Source of the DNA: Silanimonas sp021297925
GTDB lineage: Bacteria > Pseudomonadota > Gammaproteobacteria > Xanthomonadales > Xanthomonadaceae
Assembly (NCBI GenBank): GCA_027532825.1
Contig: JAPZTL010000004.1
Location: 310,001 to 374,000 of the forward strand
Length of the DNA stretch: 64,000 nt
Reading direction: 5' to 3'
Below are positions 26,120 through 35,040 of the stretch, one piece after another; positions within the stretch are counted from its first letter, which is position 1; the number at the start of each line of letters is the position of its first letter. The notes under the pieces are model-generated. The model saw only the letters and a list, made by a program, of their open reading frames with translations. It searched no databases and had not been told where the DNA came from. Made by a program: the position numbers and the translations under genes.

Positions 26120-27562
26120 TCAGCGTGACTCGCCGCCCGCCCACACCATCAGCCGGAGTTCACTGAAGTCATCGATGGCCCACGCCGGCCCTTCGCGGCC
26201 CAGGCCGCTGTCCTTGACGCCGCCGTAGGGCATGCGGTCGACGCGCACGGTGGGCACGTCGCCGATCACCACGCCGCCGACGTCGAGCGCCTCCCACGCG
26301 CGCATCGCGTGGTCCATTCGCGCGGTAAACACGCCGCACTGCAAGCCGAAGCGGCTGTCGTTGGCGCGTTCGAGGGCGTGTTCGAAATCCTCCGCGGCTT
26401 CGAGCAGCAGCACCGGGCCGAAGGCCTCATCGCGATCGAGCGGATGGTCGTGGGGAACGCTTTCCAGCAGCGTCGGGCCGAGGAGGGCGGGGTGCGCCTC
26501 ATCGCGGGCGCCGCGCACGAGGGGTGTCGCTCCCGCGTCGATGGCGCTGGCGATGGCGGCGTCGAGACGGGCCGCGGCGGCGGCGCTGATCATCGGGCCG
26601 ACGACCGTGCGTGGATCCCTCGGATCCCCGAGGGGCAGTGCGCGGACGGCGTCGACGAGCCTCTCGCGCAAGGCGGGCAGCACCGCGCGGTGCACGATCA
26701 GTCGCTGCACGCTGATGCAGCTCTGCCCGGCCTGGCCGTAAGCGCCCGCGACGATGCGCGCCGCCACGTGGTCGAGGGGGGCGCCGGGGTCGGCATCGAC
26801 GAGGCAGGCCGCGTTGCCGCCGAGTTCCAGCACCACGCGCTTCTTGCCGGCGCGCGCCTTCAAGTCCCAGCCGACGAGCCCGCCGGTGAAGCTGAGGACG
26901 GCGATGCGATCGTCCTCGATCAGCGGCGCGGCGTGGGCGTTCGTGCAGGGCAGGATCGAGAACGCGCCTTCCGGGAGATCGCATTCGGCCAACCATTCGC
27001 CCAGTGCGAGGGCCGACAGCGGCGTCGCCGGCGCGGGCTTGAGCAGGATCGGGCAGCCCGCGGCGAGGGCCGGGGCCAGCTTGTGCAAGACGAGATTGAG
27101 CGGGAAATTGAAGGGCGTGACGAGGCTGGCCACGCCGGCCGGCACGCGTCGCGTGAGGCCGCGCCAGCCGCGGGTGGCGGCATCGCGGTCGAGGTCGAGG
27201 GTCTGGCCATCGAGGCGGCCGGCTTCCGCCGCCGCCTCGCGCAAGGTGGCTTGTGCCCGCGCCACCTCGGTGCGTGCGGCGGAGATCGGCTTGCCGCCCT
27301 CCGCCCGGATCGTCTCGGCCAAGGCCTCGGCGTTCGCCGTGATGCGCTGACGCAGATGATCCAGCGTGTCGCGCCGGCGCCAGCCGGGCAGGCCGGCCAT
27401 CGCCGGCCGCGCGGCGTGGGCCGCAGCGATGGCGCGCTCGATGTCGCCGGGGCTGGCCTGCGCGACCTCGGCGATCGTCTCGCCGCTCCAGGCATCGCGC
27501 AGCGGGAGGCGTTCGGCCGTGTGCACGGCGCGGCTCGCGAGCCACAGCGGCGCGGCCGTCAT
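26120..27562 (-). CDS. NAD(P)-dependent aldehyde dehydrogenase
   Basis: A 480-residue ALDH-superfamily enzyme oxidising an aldehyde to the acid. The catalytic Cys282 is in GQSCISVQRL and the general base Glu246 is in VLELGGNA. The cofactor region includes VTPFNFPLNLVLHKL and FTGGLVGWDLKA. The C-terminal PYGGVKDSGLGREGPAWA motif resembles phosphorylating-independent glyceraldehyde and lactaldehyde dehydrogenases, so a small hydroxy-aldehyde substrate is possible but not proven. The ATG at 27562 lies 31 bases after the xseA stop, so the two are likely cotranscribed. Confidence 0.85.
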   Translation of the reverse strand: MTAAPLWLASRAVHTAERLPLRDAWSGETIAEVAQASPGDIERAIAAAHAARPAMAGLPGWRRRDTLDHLRQRITANAEALAETIRAEGGKPISAARTEVARAQATLREAAAEAGRLDGQTLDLDRDAATRGWRGLTRRVPAGVASLVTPFNFPLNLVLHKLAPALAAGCPILLKPAPATPLSALALGEWLAECDLPEGAFSILPCTNAHAAPLIEDDRIAVLSFTGGLVGWDLKARAGKKRVVLELGGNAACLVDADPGAPLDHVAARIVAGAYGQAGQSCISVQRLIVHRAVLPALRERLVDAVRALPLGDPRDPRTVVGPMISAAAAARLDAAIASAIDAGATPLVRGARDEAHPALLGPTLLESVPHDHPLDRDEAFGPVLLLEAAEDFEHALERANDSRFGLQCGVFTARMDHAMRAWEALDVGGVVIGDVPTVRVDRMPYGGVKDSGLGREGPAWAIDDFSELRLMVWAGGESR

Positions 27563-27593
27563 TCGAGATCCTCTTTGGCCCGACTCTCGCTGG

Positions 27594-28952
27594 TCATGGC
27601 GCATCGCCGTCGCCGGATTCCACGCGCAGGCGCAGGCCGCCTTCCGCGAGCCGGGCGCGCAGGGTGTCGCCGGTGCCCACGTCGCTGGCGCGGCGCACGG
27701 CGTGGCCGTCGGCGCGCTGCAGGATCGCGTAGCCGCGGTCCAGCGTGGCGAGCGGGCTGGCGACGTGCAGCCCACGCCCGAGTTCGCGCAATCGCGCGGC
27801 GCGCTGGTCGATGCTGCGGGCCGTCGCATGGTCGAGGCGGCGGGCCAGCAGTCCGAGACGCTCTTGCTGGCGCTGCAGCCGGAGGGCGGGGGTCTGGCCG
27901 CGGAGGCGCTGTCCGAGCCCCTCGGTCGAACGGTGGCCGCGATGCACCTGCGTCGCCAGCGCCGCATCGAGGCGATGGCGGAGCGCGACCATCCGATCGG
28001 CCTGTCGCTCCAGGCGCCGCTGCGGGCGCTCGGCCTGCAGGCGCAGCGCGCATTGGTCCAGGGCCTGGCGCGCCCGGTCGAGGCGTCGGCCCGCCAGCCG
28101 GTCCAGCATCGCCGCGGCTTGCGCCAGCCTCGCCATCATCGCCCCGCGGTCCGGGACCAGGAGTTCGGCGGCCGCCGACGGCGTCGGCGCCCGGAGGTCC
28201 GCCGCGAAATCGCACAGGGTGACGTCGACCTCGTGCCCGACGGCCGAGACCACCGGCACGGGCGAGCCGGCGATGGCGCGCACCAGCGCCTCGTCGTTGA
28301 AGCACCACAGGTCCTCGAGCGAACCGCCGCCACGAGCGACCAGCAGCACGTCGTGGCGACCGGCGGCATACGCCGCCTTGAGCGTCGCGATGATCGACGG
28401 CGCCGCCTGCGCGCCCTGCACGGGGACCGGCAGCAGTTCGACCTCGAGCAGGGGCCATCGGCGGGCGAGCACACTCTGGATGTCGCGGATCACGGCGCCG
28501 CTCGGCGACGTCAGCACGCCGAGCCGGCGGATGAATCGGGGCAGGGGGCGCTTCCGGGACTCGGCGAACAGGCCCTCCGCGTCGAGCTTGGCCTTCAGTG
28601 CCTCGTAGGCCCGGCGCAGCGCGCCTTCGCCGGCCTCCTCGAGATGCTCGAGCACCAGCTGGTAGTCGCCACGGGGCTCGTACAGCGTCAGGCGCCCGCG
28701 GGCCAGCACCTGCATCCCGTCCCGCGGCACGAGCCGCAGCCCCTGCGCCCGCGCCTTGAACAGGGCGCAGCGGACCTGCGCGCGGTCGTCCTTGAGCGTG
28801 AAGTACAGGTGCCCGGACGCCGGGCGCGCGACGCCCCCGAGCTCGCCCTCGACCCAGATGGACGGGAAGCTGCCTTCCAGCAGGTCGCGGGCCAGCGCGT
28901 TGAGCTGGGACGGCCGCAGGGCGGGCCGTCCCGGGGGCGGTGCCGTGCTCAT
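27594..28952 (-). CDS. xseA: Exodeoxyribonuclease VII large subunit
   Basis: With XseB, this forms the single-strand exonuclease used in mismatch repair and oligonucleotide degradation. The 452-residue product has an N-terminal OB-fold (SIWVEGELGGVARPASGHLYFTLKD, about residues 29-53), the catalytic region with GVLTSPSGAVIRDI, LVARGGGSLEDLW and SAVGHEVDVTL, then a long coiled-coil. The C-terminal segment SPLATLDRGYAIL is typical. xseB is not in the window. It is divergent from the PilZ-like gene, with 75 bases between the starts. Confidence 0.95.
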   Translation of the reverse strand: MSTAPPPGRPALRPSQLNALARDLLEGSFPSIWVEGELGGVARPASGHLYFTLKDDRAQVRCALFKARAQGLRLVPRDGMQVLARGRLTLYEPRGDYQLVLEHLEEAGEGALRRAYEALKAKLDAEGLFAESRKRPLPRFIRRLGVLTSPSGAVIRDIQSVLARRWPLLEVELLPVPVQGAQAAPSIIATLKAAYAAGRHDVLLVARGGGSLEDLWCFNDEALVRAIAGSPVPVVSAVGHEVDVTLCDFAADLRAPTPSAAAELLVPDRGAMMARLAQAAAMLDRLAGRRLDRARQALDQCALRLQAERPQRRLERQADRMVALRHRLDAALATQVHRGHRSTEGLGQRLRGQTPALRLQRQQERLGLLARRLDHATARSIDQRAARLRELGRGLHVASPLATLDRGYAILQRADGHAVRRASDVGTGDTLRARLAEGGLRLRVESGDGDAP

Positions 28953-28994
28953 CGCGGGTACCCCCGCCCCGGTCCGGCGTCGCGGGCCGGGCGG

Positions 28995-29000
28995 TACACT
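28995..29000 (+). promoter_or_regulatory. -10-like box TACACT before the PilZ-like gene
   Basis: TACACT lies 27 bases before the ATG at 29028 in the divergent gap with xseA, and would give a leader of about 20 bases. No clear -35 box. Confidence 0.4.
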
Positions 29001-29027
29001 GGGGCGTCTTGGAACGGACGGCGTGGC

Positions 29028-30653
29028 ATGAGCGAAGTGTATCGACGTTTGGCGGAGCCCCAGCCCTCCGGGCTGCAGGGGACCCTGCCGTTTCCCGCGG
29101 ATGCCCGACGCGCCGCCGAGTGGATCGAGGCGCTGCCGCGCACCGATGTCGCCGCCACTCGCCGCAGCCTGCTCAAGGCCCTCGAGGCCCTCGCGACCCT
29201 GTCGACGCTCAAGGGAGGGACCCGGCGCGAGATCGCCGAGGTGCTGCGGCCGATCGTGGTCGACGTCGCGCTGTCGACCCAGCGGACCTACGCCGGCAAG
29301 CCTCTCCCCCTCGCTGGCGATCTCGCCGGGCTTCCGGGCGAGCTGTCGCAACTCCACCTCCGGCTCGCCCACGCCTACCGGCTCGCCGCCGCCGACCTGT
29401 GCGCGCCCTCCGGCAGCCTCCCTTGGCTGCGCGGCGCACGGGTCACCGCGGCGCTCCAGATCGCCTCCCATCACTACGTCGAAGCCATGCGCGTGGCCTG
29501 GCGGGTCTACGCGGGCCTGCCCCCCGGCGCTTGGCGAGGCCTCCACCGCTGCTACCGGTTCGCCATCGCGCGCGAGCTGGAGCGCCGCCCCTCGACCGAC
29601 ACCCTCGTGTCCGATGCGGCGACGCTGCAACAGCGCCAGCTCCAGGTGCTGCTGATGTCCGTCCTGAAACCGCGCGGATACGCGCAGTCGGAGCAGGACA
29701 AGCTGTGGACGCTGTGCGGTGCGTTCGTCCCGCACGCGCCGCTTCGCGACAGCCCGACGGCCACGTCGGTCGGCGTCCCCGACGACGCCGACGAGGGCCC
29801 GGGCGGCAAGGCGCCCCCCCGCCAGTGGCTGGACCTCGTGTCGTTCGCCGCGGCGGTCGAATCCGCGATCGCCGCCAGCAACGGCGAGAAGGGCATCGTC
29901 GTGCCCGACGATGGGCCGCCGCAGGAGTTCCCCACCGACACCTTGCGCAAGCTGCGCCGCGCCCTGTCGTCGGCCGCGGCCCGCCAGTTCATCCGCCTGG
30001 ACGCCGGGCATGCAGTCGATACGGTGTTCGGGCTTTCCGGCGTGCACTACCTCGTCAGCGGTGAGCGCGACTTCGACCGCTTTGCGCGTGACCTGCTCGT
30101 CGACCTGCCGGAGGCCCCGGAACGCGCGGCATGGTCGGCCGGCAGCGGCGATTCCTCCGCCAAGGTCGCGATGGCCAGTGCCACGGTCGTCGACCAGAGC
30201 CTCGGGGGCTATCGCATCCGCTGGGGGCTCGACGGCGCGACCCGGCTGCGGGTGGGCGAGATCGTCGGCTTGCGCCTCGTCGACGAAGACGACGACGAGT
30301 GGATGCTCGGCATCCTCCGCTGGTTGCGCTACGACCCCGACGGCCACGTGCTGGCGGGCGTCGAGCTGATCTCCCGCGCCGTCGCCCCCGTGGTGCTCGC
30401 GTCGACGTCCGCGGGCCGGGCCCCGTGGCGGGCACTGGAGCTCCGTCCCACCTACGGCGGCGACGACTGGCTCTACCTCGCGTCGCAGCGCCTCCCCCAG
30501 GGCGAGGCGCTCGCGGTCGCCCGGGAGTCCGATCCGGCGGCCGACCTGCTCGACCAACGCCCCTCGGGTCGCCTCGCGGACCTCCGCCTGTTGCAGGTCC
30601 TGGGGGACTACTTCTTGTACCGACACGCGCCCGGCCCGACCGCGCAGTCCTGA
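29028..30653 (+). CDS. Conserved-type protein with PilZ-like C-terminal domain
   Basis: A 541-residue cytoplasmic protein without signal or membrane segments. The first 200 residues are helical (RRSLLKALEALATLSTLK, QLHLRLAHAYRLAAADL). A C-terminal module at about residues 380-460 has VVDQSLGGYRIRW and EIVGLRL, then GILRWLRYDPDG and LAGVELISR. This resembles the D/NxSxxG box and beta barrel of PilZ c-di-GMP receptors. The preceding RxxxR box is not clear, so ligand binding is uncertain. It is followed by ispG after 18 bases. I infer a regulatory role in motility or surface behaviour only from the domain type. Confidence 0.6.
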   Translation: MSEVYRRLAEPQPSGLQGTLPFPADARRAAEWIEALPRTDVAATRRSLLKALEALATLSTLKGGTRREIAEVLRPIVVDVALSTQRTYAGKPLPLAGDLAGLPGELSQLHLRLAHAYRLAAADLCAPSGSLPWLRGARVTAALQIASHHYVEAMRVAWRVYAGLPPGAWRGLHRCYRFAIARELERRPSTDTLVSDAATLQQRQLQVLLMSVLKPRGYAQSEQDKLWTLCGAFVPHAPLRDSPTATSVGVPDDADEGPGGKAPPRQWLDLVSFAAAVESAIAASNGEKGIVVPDDGPPQEFPTDTLRKLRRALSSAAARQFIRLDAGHAVDTVFGLSGVHYLVSGERDFDRFARDLLVDLPEAPERAAWSAGSGDSSAKVAMASATVVDQSLGGYRIRWGLDGATRLRVGEIVGLRLVDEDDDEWMLGILRWLRYDPDGHVLAGVELISRAVAPVVLASTSAGRAPWRALELRPTYGGDDWLYLASQRLPQGEALAVARESDPAADLLDQRPSGRLADLRLLQVLGDYFLYRHAPGPTAQS

Positions 30654-30671
30654 GCATCCCCGAGCCTCCGC

Positions 30672-31895
30672 ATGAGTTCCGCAGTCCCGGCGCCGCGTCG
30701 CCGCTCCATCCCCGTCCGCGTCGGCAAGGTCGTCGTCGGCGGTGATGCCCCAATCGTCGTGCAGTCGATGACCAATACCGACACCGCCGACATCAAGGGC
30801 ACCACCCAGCAGATCGCCGAGCTGTGGCGCGCGGGTTCGGAGAAGGTGCGCATCACCGTCAACAACGAGGAATCCGCCGCCGCCGTACCGCACATCCGCG
30901 ACCGGCTGGCGATGATGGGCATCGACGTGCCGATCATCGGCGACTTCCACTACAACGGGCACACGCTGCTGGAAGCGCACCCGGCCTGCGCCGAGGCGCT
31001 GGCGAAGTACCGCATCAACCCGGGCAACGTCGGCTTCGGCAAGAAGAAGGACACGCAGTTCGCGTCGATCATCGAAAAGGCGCTGCAGTACGACAAACCC
31101 GTGCGCATCGGCGCCAATTGGGGCTCGCTCGACCAGACCCTCGCCGCCGTGTTGATGGACGAGAACGCCAAGCGCGCCGAGCCTTGGGACGCCGCCCGCG
31201 TGCTGCGCGAGGCGCTGGTGCGTTCGGCGCTGGATTCCGCCGAGCGCGCCGTCGAACTCGGCCTGCCGAAGGACCGCATCATCCTCTCGGCGAAAGTCAG
31301 CGGTGTGCAGGAACTGATCACCGTCTACCGCGACCTCGCGGCGCGCTGCGAGTACCCGCTGCATCTGGGCCTGACGGAAGCGGGTATGGGCAGCAAGGGC
31401 ATCGTCGCCAGTACGGCGGCCTTGGCCGTGCTGTTGCAGGAAGGCATTGGCGACACCATCCGCATCTCGCTCACGCCCGAGCCGGGTCAGTCGCGCACCA
31501 ACGAGGTCATCGTCGCGCAGCAGCTGCTGCAGACCATGGGCCTGCGCGCGTTCACGCCGATGGTCACCGCCTGCCCGGGCTGCGGCCGCACCACCAGCAC
31601 CTTCTTCCAGGAGCTGGCGAAGACGGTCGAGGAGCACGTGCGCGAGAACATGCCGGTGTGGAAGCTCAAGCACCCCGGTGTCGAGAACCTCACGCTCGCG
31701 GTGATGGGCTGCGTGGTGAACGGCCCCGGCGAATCGCGCCACGCCAACATCGGCATCTCGCTGCCCGGCACCGGCGAGGCGCCGAGCGCCCCGGTGTTCA
31801 TCGATGGCGAGAAGGCGATGACGCTGAAGGGCGAGAACATCGCCCGCGAGTTCGTCGGGATCATCGACGACTACGTGGCGAAGAACTACGGGTAA
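30672..31895 (+). CDS. ispG: 4-hydroxy-3-methylbut-2-enyl diphosphate synthase (flavodoxin)
   Basis: IspG catalyses the penultimate step of the MEP isoprenoid pathway using a 4Fe-4S cluster. The 407-residue product begins with the TIM-barrel segment VGGDAPIVVQSMTNTDT. The cluster ligands are Cys301 and Cys304 in ACPGCGRTT and Cys347 in VMGCVVNGPGE, as in the family. The length fits the two-domain proteobacterial form. It lies 18 bases after the PilZ-like gene. A hairpin after the stop is shared with the convergent M13 peptidase gene. Confidence 0.97.
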   Translation: MSSAVPAPRRRSIPVRVGKVVVGGDAPIVVQSMTNTDTADIKGTTQQIAELWRAGSEKVRITVNNEESAAAVPHIRDRLAMMGIDVPIIGDFHYNGHTLLEAHPACAEALAKYRINPGNVGFGKKKDTQFASIIEKALQYDKPVRIGANWGSLDQTLAAVLMDENAKRAEPWDAARVLREALVRSALDSAERAVELGLPKDRIILSAKVSGVQELITVYRDLAARCEYPLHLGLTEAGMGSKGIVASTAALAVLLQEGIGDTIRISLTPEPGQSRTNEVIVAQQLLQTMGLRAFTPMVTACPGCGRTTSTFFQELAKTVEEHVRENMPVWKLKHPGVENLTLAVMGCVVNGPGESRHANIGISLPGTGEAPSAPVFIDGEKAMTLKGENIAREFVGIIDDYVAKNYG

Positions 31896-31924
31896 AGAAA
31901 AACGGCCACCTTGCGGCGGCCGTT
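31893..31924 (-). terminator. Factor-independent terminator of the M13 peptidase gene
   Basis: A 7-bp stem (AACGGCC with GGCCGTT, 31901-31907 and 31918-31924) closes a 10-base loop. On the minus strand it is followed by TTTTTCTTT, a good T run. It begins 23 bases after the peptidase stop and may also slow ispG transcripts from the other side. Confidence 0.8.
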
Positions 31925-31946
31925 CTCGTTCACGCGCGGCGGCGGA

Positions 31947-33989
31947 TCACCAGATCCGCACGCGCTCTTCGGGCTTCACGTACAGCGCGTCGTCCGGCTG
32001 CACGTTGAAGGCCTTGTACCACTCGTCGAGGTTCCGCAGCGGCCCGTTGATGCGGTACTGCGGCGGCGAGTGCGGTCCGACGCGGACCTGGTTGATCATC
32101 GCCTCGTCGCGGTACTTCGACTTCCAGATCTGCGCCCAGGCGAGGAAGAAGCGCTGGTCGCCGGTCAGGCCGTCGAGCACCGGGGCCGGCTGGCCGTTCA
32201 GGCTCATCTGGTAGGCCGTATAGGCCATCGACAGGCCACCGAGGTCGCCGATGTTCTCGCCCAGCGCCAGCTGGCCGTTCACGCAGTGGCCTTCCAGCGG
32301 GCAGAACTGGTTGTACTGCGCCACCAGCGCCTGGGTGCGGGCCTCGAAGCGCGCGCGGTCCTCGTCCGTCCACCAGTTGCGCTGGATGCCCTGCCAGTCC
32401 GACTTCGAGCCCTGGTCGTCGAAGCCGTGGCCCATCTCGTGGCCGATCACGCCGCCGATGGCGCCGTAGTTCACCGCCGGGTCGGCATTCACGTCGAAGA
32501 AGGGCGGCTGCAGGATGGCCGCCGGGAACACGATCTCGTTGAAGGTCGAGTTGTAGTAGGCGTTGACCGTGTGCGGCGTCATGAACCACTCGTCGCGGTC
32601 CGGCACGGTGCCGAGGCGGCGGTTCTGGTCGTTGGTGTAGTACCGGCGCAGGGCCAGCACGTTGGCCATGAAGTTGTCGGGCACGATGGTGACCGACGAG
32701 TAGTCGCGCCACTTGGTCGGGTAGCCGATCTTCGGGCGGAAGCTCTCGAGCTTCTTGTAGGCCTCTTCCTTCGTGGCGGCGCCCATCCAGTCGAGGTTGT
32801 CGATGTTCTGGCGAAGCGCCTTGCGCAGGTTCTCCACCAGCTCGTCCATCGCCGCCTTGGCTTCCGGCTTGAAGTGGCGGGCGACGTACACCTTGCCCAC
32901 CGCGTCGCCGAGGCCCTGGCCGCCACCCACGAGCGCGACGCCGCGCTTCCAGGGCTCGCGCTGGGTCTTCTGGCCCGAAAGCACGGTGCCGTTGAACGCG
33001 AACGCGGCCTCGTCGATCTCGGTGGAGAGCAGCGGCGCGTGGTTGTCGACGGTGTGGAACGTGAGGTAATCGCGCCAGACGTTGATCGGCGTCTTGCCGA
33101 CGATCTCGAGGATCGGGCCGACGGCGCTCGGAGTGGTGACGTTCACCTCGGCCGGGATCGCGATGCCCTGCGACGTGAAGTGCGCCGTCCAGTCGTAGGA
33201 CGGGAACTGCGCCTTCAGGTCCTCGAACGAGGTGAGGTTGTAGGTCTTGTCGCGGTCACGCAGCTGGGCACGGTCCCAGTGGTTCTTCGCGATCTCGGTT
33301 TCGAGCGCGAGGATGGCCTCCGCGCGCGGCTTCGCGTCGGTGATGCCGGCGAAGCCGAGCATCTTCTCGATGTGGGCGAGGTAGGCCGTGCGGATCTGCA
33401 CGAAGCGCGGGTCGGGGTTCAGGTAGAAGTCCTTGTCCGGCAGGCCGAGCCCACCGACGCCGACGCCGACGAGGTAGCGGTTCGGGTCCTTGCGGTCGAG
33501 GCCGACGCCGCCGCCCACCGGGGCGTTGCTGCCGTCCATGCCGGCGCGGCCGAAGGCGGCCGTCAGCGCGGCGACCGAATCGATCTTGGCGATGCCGTCG
33601 AGGATCGGCTGGATGGGCTGGATGCCGGCGGCGTCGCGCGCGGCCGTGTCCATGTAGCTGGCGTAGAGGTCGCGGACCTTCTGCTCGTCGCTGCCCGGGG
33701 CGAGGTCGGTGCGGGCCTGCAGTTCCTCGATGATCGCCTTGACCTGCAGCTCGGCCTGGTCGCTCAGGGTGTTGAAGGAGCCGTAGCGGGTCTCGTAGTC
33801 CTTCAACTGGTAGCCGTCGAACCAGGACCCGTTGGCGTAGCGATTGAAGTCGTCGCCGGGCTTGACCGTCGTGTCGCGATTGGCGAGTTCGATGCCGAAA
33901 CTGCCGAGCGCCGGCTGGCCGTCGGCGGCAAGGGCGAGGGGCGACGCAAGGGCGAGCGCGAGGCTCAGGGAGAGCAGGGCTTTCTTCAT
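31947..33989 (-). CDS. Secreted M13-family metallopeptidase (neprilysin/PepO type)
   Basis: A 680-residue zinc endopeptidase with a Sec signal peptide (MKKALLSLSLALALASPLALA). The zinc motif HEMGH is at residues 517-521 with catalytic Glu518, and the third ligand is Glu578 in GENIGDLGGL, whose Asp582 supports catalysis. Upstream NAYYNSTFNEIVFPAAIL matches the family substrate-binding strand with the NAYY element. The C-terminus ALYVKPEERVRIW is the usual M13 end. The enzyme should act on oligopeptides in the periplasm or outside. The start ATG 33989 gives a clean signal peptide. Confidence 0.95.
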   Translation of the reverse strand: MKKALLSLSLALALASPLALAADGQPALGSFGIELANRDTTVKPGDDFNRYANGSWFDGYQLKDYETRYGSFNTLSDQAELQVKAIIEELQARTDLAPGSDEQKVRDLYASYMDTAARDAAGIQPIQPILDGIAKIDSVAALTAAFGRAGMDGSNAPVGGGVGLDRKDPNRYLVGVGVGGLGLPDKDFYLNPDPRFVQIRTAYLAHIEKMLGFAGITDAKPRAEAILALETEIAKNHWDRAQLRDRDKTYNLTSFEDLKAQFPSYDWTAHFTSQGIAIPAEVNVTTPSAVGPILEIVGKTPINVWRDYLTFHTVDNHAPLLSTEIDEAAFAFNGTVLSGQKTQREPWKRGVALVGGGQGLGDAVGKVYVARHFKPEAKAAMDELVENLRKALRQNIDNLDWMGAATKEEAYKKLESFRPKIGYPTKWRDYSSVTIVPDNFMANVLALRRYYTNDQNRRLGTVPDRDEWFMTPHTVNAYYNSTFNEIVFPAAILQPPFFDVNADPAVNYGAIGGVIGHEMGHGFDDQGSKSDWQGIQRNWWTDEDRARFEARTQALVAQYNQFCPLEGHCVNGQLALGENIGDLGGLSMAYTAYQMSLNGQPAPVLDGLTGDQRFFLAWAQIWKSKYRDEAMINQVRVGPHSPPQYRINGPLRNLDEWYKAFNVQPDDALYVKPEERVRIW

Positions 33990-34125
33990 GGCAGACCGTG
34001 TCGGGAGGTGGGGACGGGCCCCGGTGCAGGGCGCGCGCCGCCGAGCCTCGCTGCGACCTGCGGGGGCGGCATGTGCCGAAGGTCCTGCCCGGCCGGCGGC
34101 CGTCACGCCGCTTCGACGCCTCCGC

Positions 34126-35040
34126 TCAGCGCTGCTGCGTCTCGGGGCTGATCTCACGGTCGGTGACGGCGCGTGACGCGACCCGCGCCTCCCGATGGGC
34201 GATGTAGGCGTTCGCGCCGAAGATGATCGCGGCGCCGGCCGCCGTCCACGCGGTGACCGTCTCGTCGAACAGCCACCACGCCAGCACGGCGACGAAGGGC
34301 ACCTGCATGAAGCTGATCGGGGTGAGCAGGGACGCGTCGGCGCGCTTGAGCGCACGCGTCCAGAACATGTGGCCGGCGGTGCCGAAGAACCCGGCCGCCA
34401 CGACCCAGGCCCACGTCCAGCCGCTCGGCCATTCCCAGACGAACAGCGCGGGCACCAGCGACATCGGCACCCAGAGCAGGGTGGTCCAGATGACGATGGC
34501 GTCGGGCTTCTCCGTTCGGGACAGCACCTTGATGCTGATCGCGACGATGGCGCTGAGCACCGACGCGGTGAGAGCCACCAGCGTGTTGCCGTCGAAGCCC
34601 TCGGTGCCGGGCCGCATGATCACCAGCACGCCGATGAAGCCTAGGCCCACGGCGGCCCAGCGCCGGCCGCGCACGACCTCGCCGAGGAACAGGACGGCGA
34701 GGATGGTCACGAAGATCGGCGTCGAATAGCTGATGGTGACCGCCTTGGCCAGCGGCAGGTGCACGATCGCCCAGAAGCCGCAGAGCATGGACACGATGCC
34801 GATCAGGCAGCGTCCGGTGTACAGGTGCAGCTTGTCGGTCTTCAGGATCCCTGTGCCGTGGTGCAGCAGCAGCGGCAGCGTGAACACGAGGCCGAAGAAG
34901 TTGCGGAAGAAGGCGATCTCGAAGGCGTGCAGCTCCTTCGACGCCAGCCGGATCATGACCGCCATGCAGGCGAACATCGCCGCGCTGCAGACCATCAGGC
35001 CGACCGCGCCCAGCAGTTCGCGCCGGCCGACGGCGCTCAC
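34126..35040 (-). CDS. EamA/DMT-family membrane transporter
   Basis: A 304-residue integral membrane protein with about ten hydrophobic segments in two EamA repeats (FACMAVMIRLASKELHAFEI near the start of the first; LVALTASVLSAIVAISIKVL near the start of the second). Such proteins move small metabolites; the substrate is not predictable here. The start is a GTG that overlaps the murB stop codon (GTGA), so it is translated from the pyrD-murB message. The C-terminal tail (REARVASRAVTDREISPETQQR region) is charged and cytoplasmic. Confidence 0.88.
   Translation of the reverse strand: MSAVGRRELLGAVGLMVCSAAMFACMAVMIRLASKELHAFEIAFFRNFFGLVFTLPLLLHHGTGILKTDKLHLYTGRCLIGIVSMLCGFWAIVHLPLAKAVTISYSTPIFVTILAVLFLGEVVRGRRWAAVGLGFIGVLVIMRPGTEGFDGNTLVALTASVLSAIVAISIKVLSRTEKPDAIVIWTTLLWVPMSLVPALFVWEWPSGWTWAWVVAAGFFGTAGHMFWTRALKRADASLLTPISFMQVPFVAVLAWWLFDETVTAWTAAGAAIIFGANAYIAHREARVASRAVTDREISPETQQR

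Noticed and set aside
27594..31742. A 1382-codon minus-strand frame extending xseA upstream
   Set aside because: Only the last 452 codons match exonuclease VII; the rest is antisense to the PilZ-like gene and ispG.
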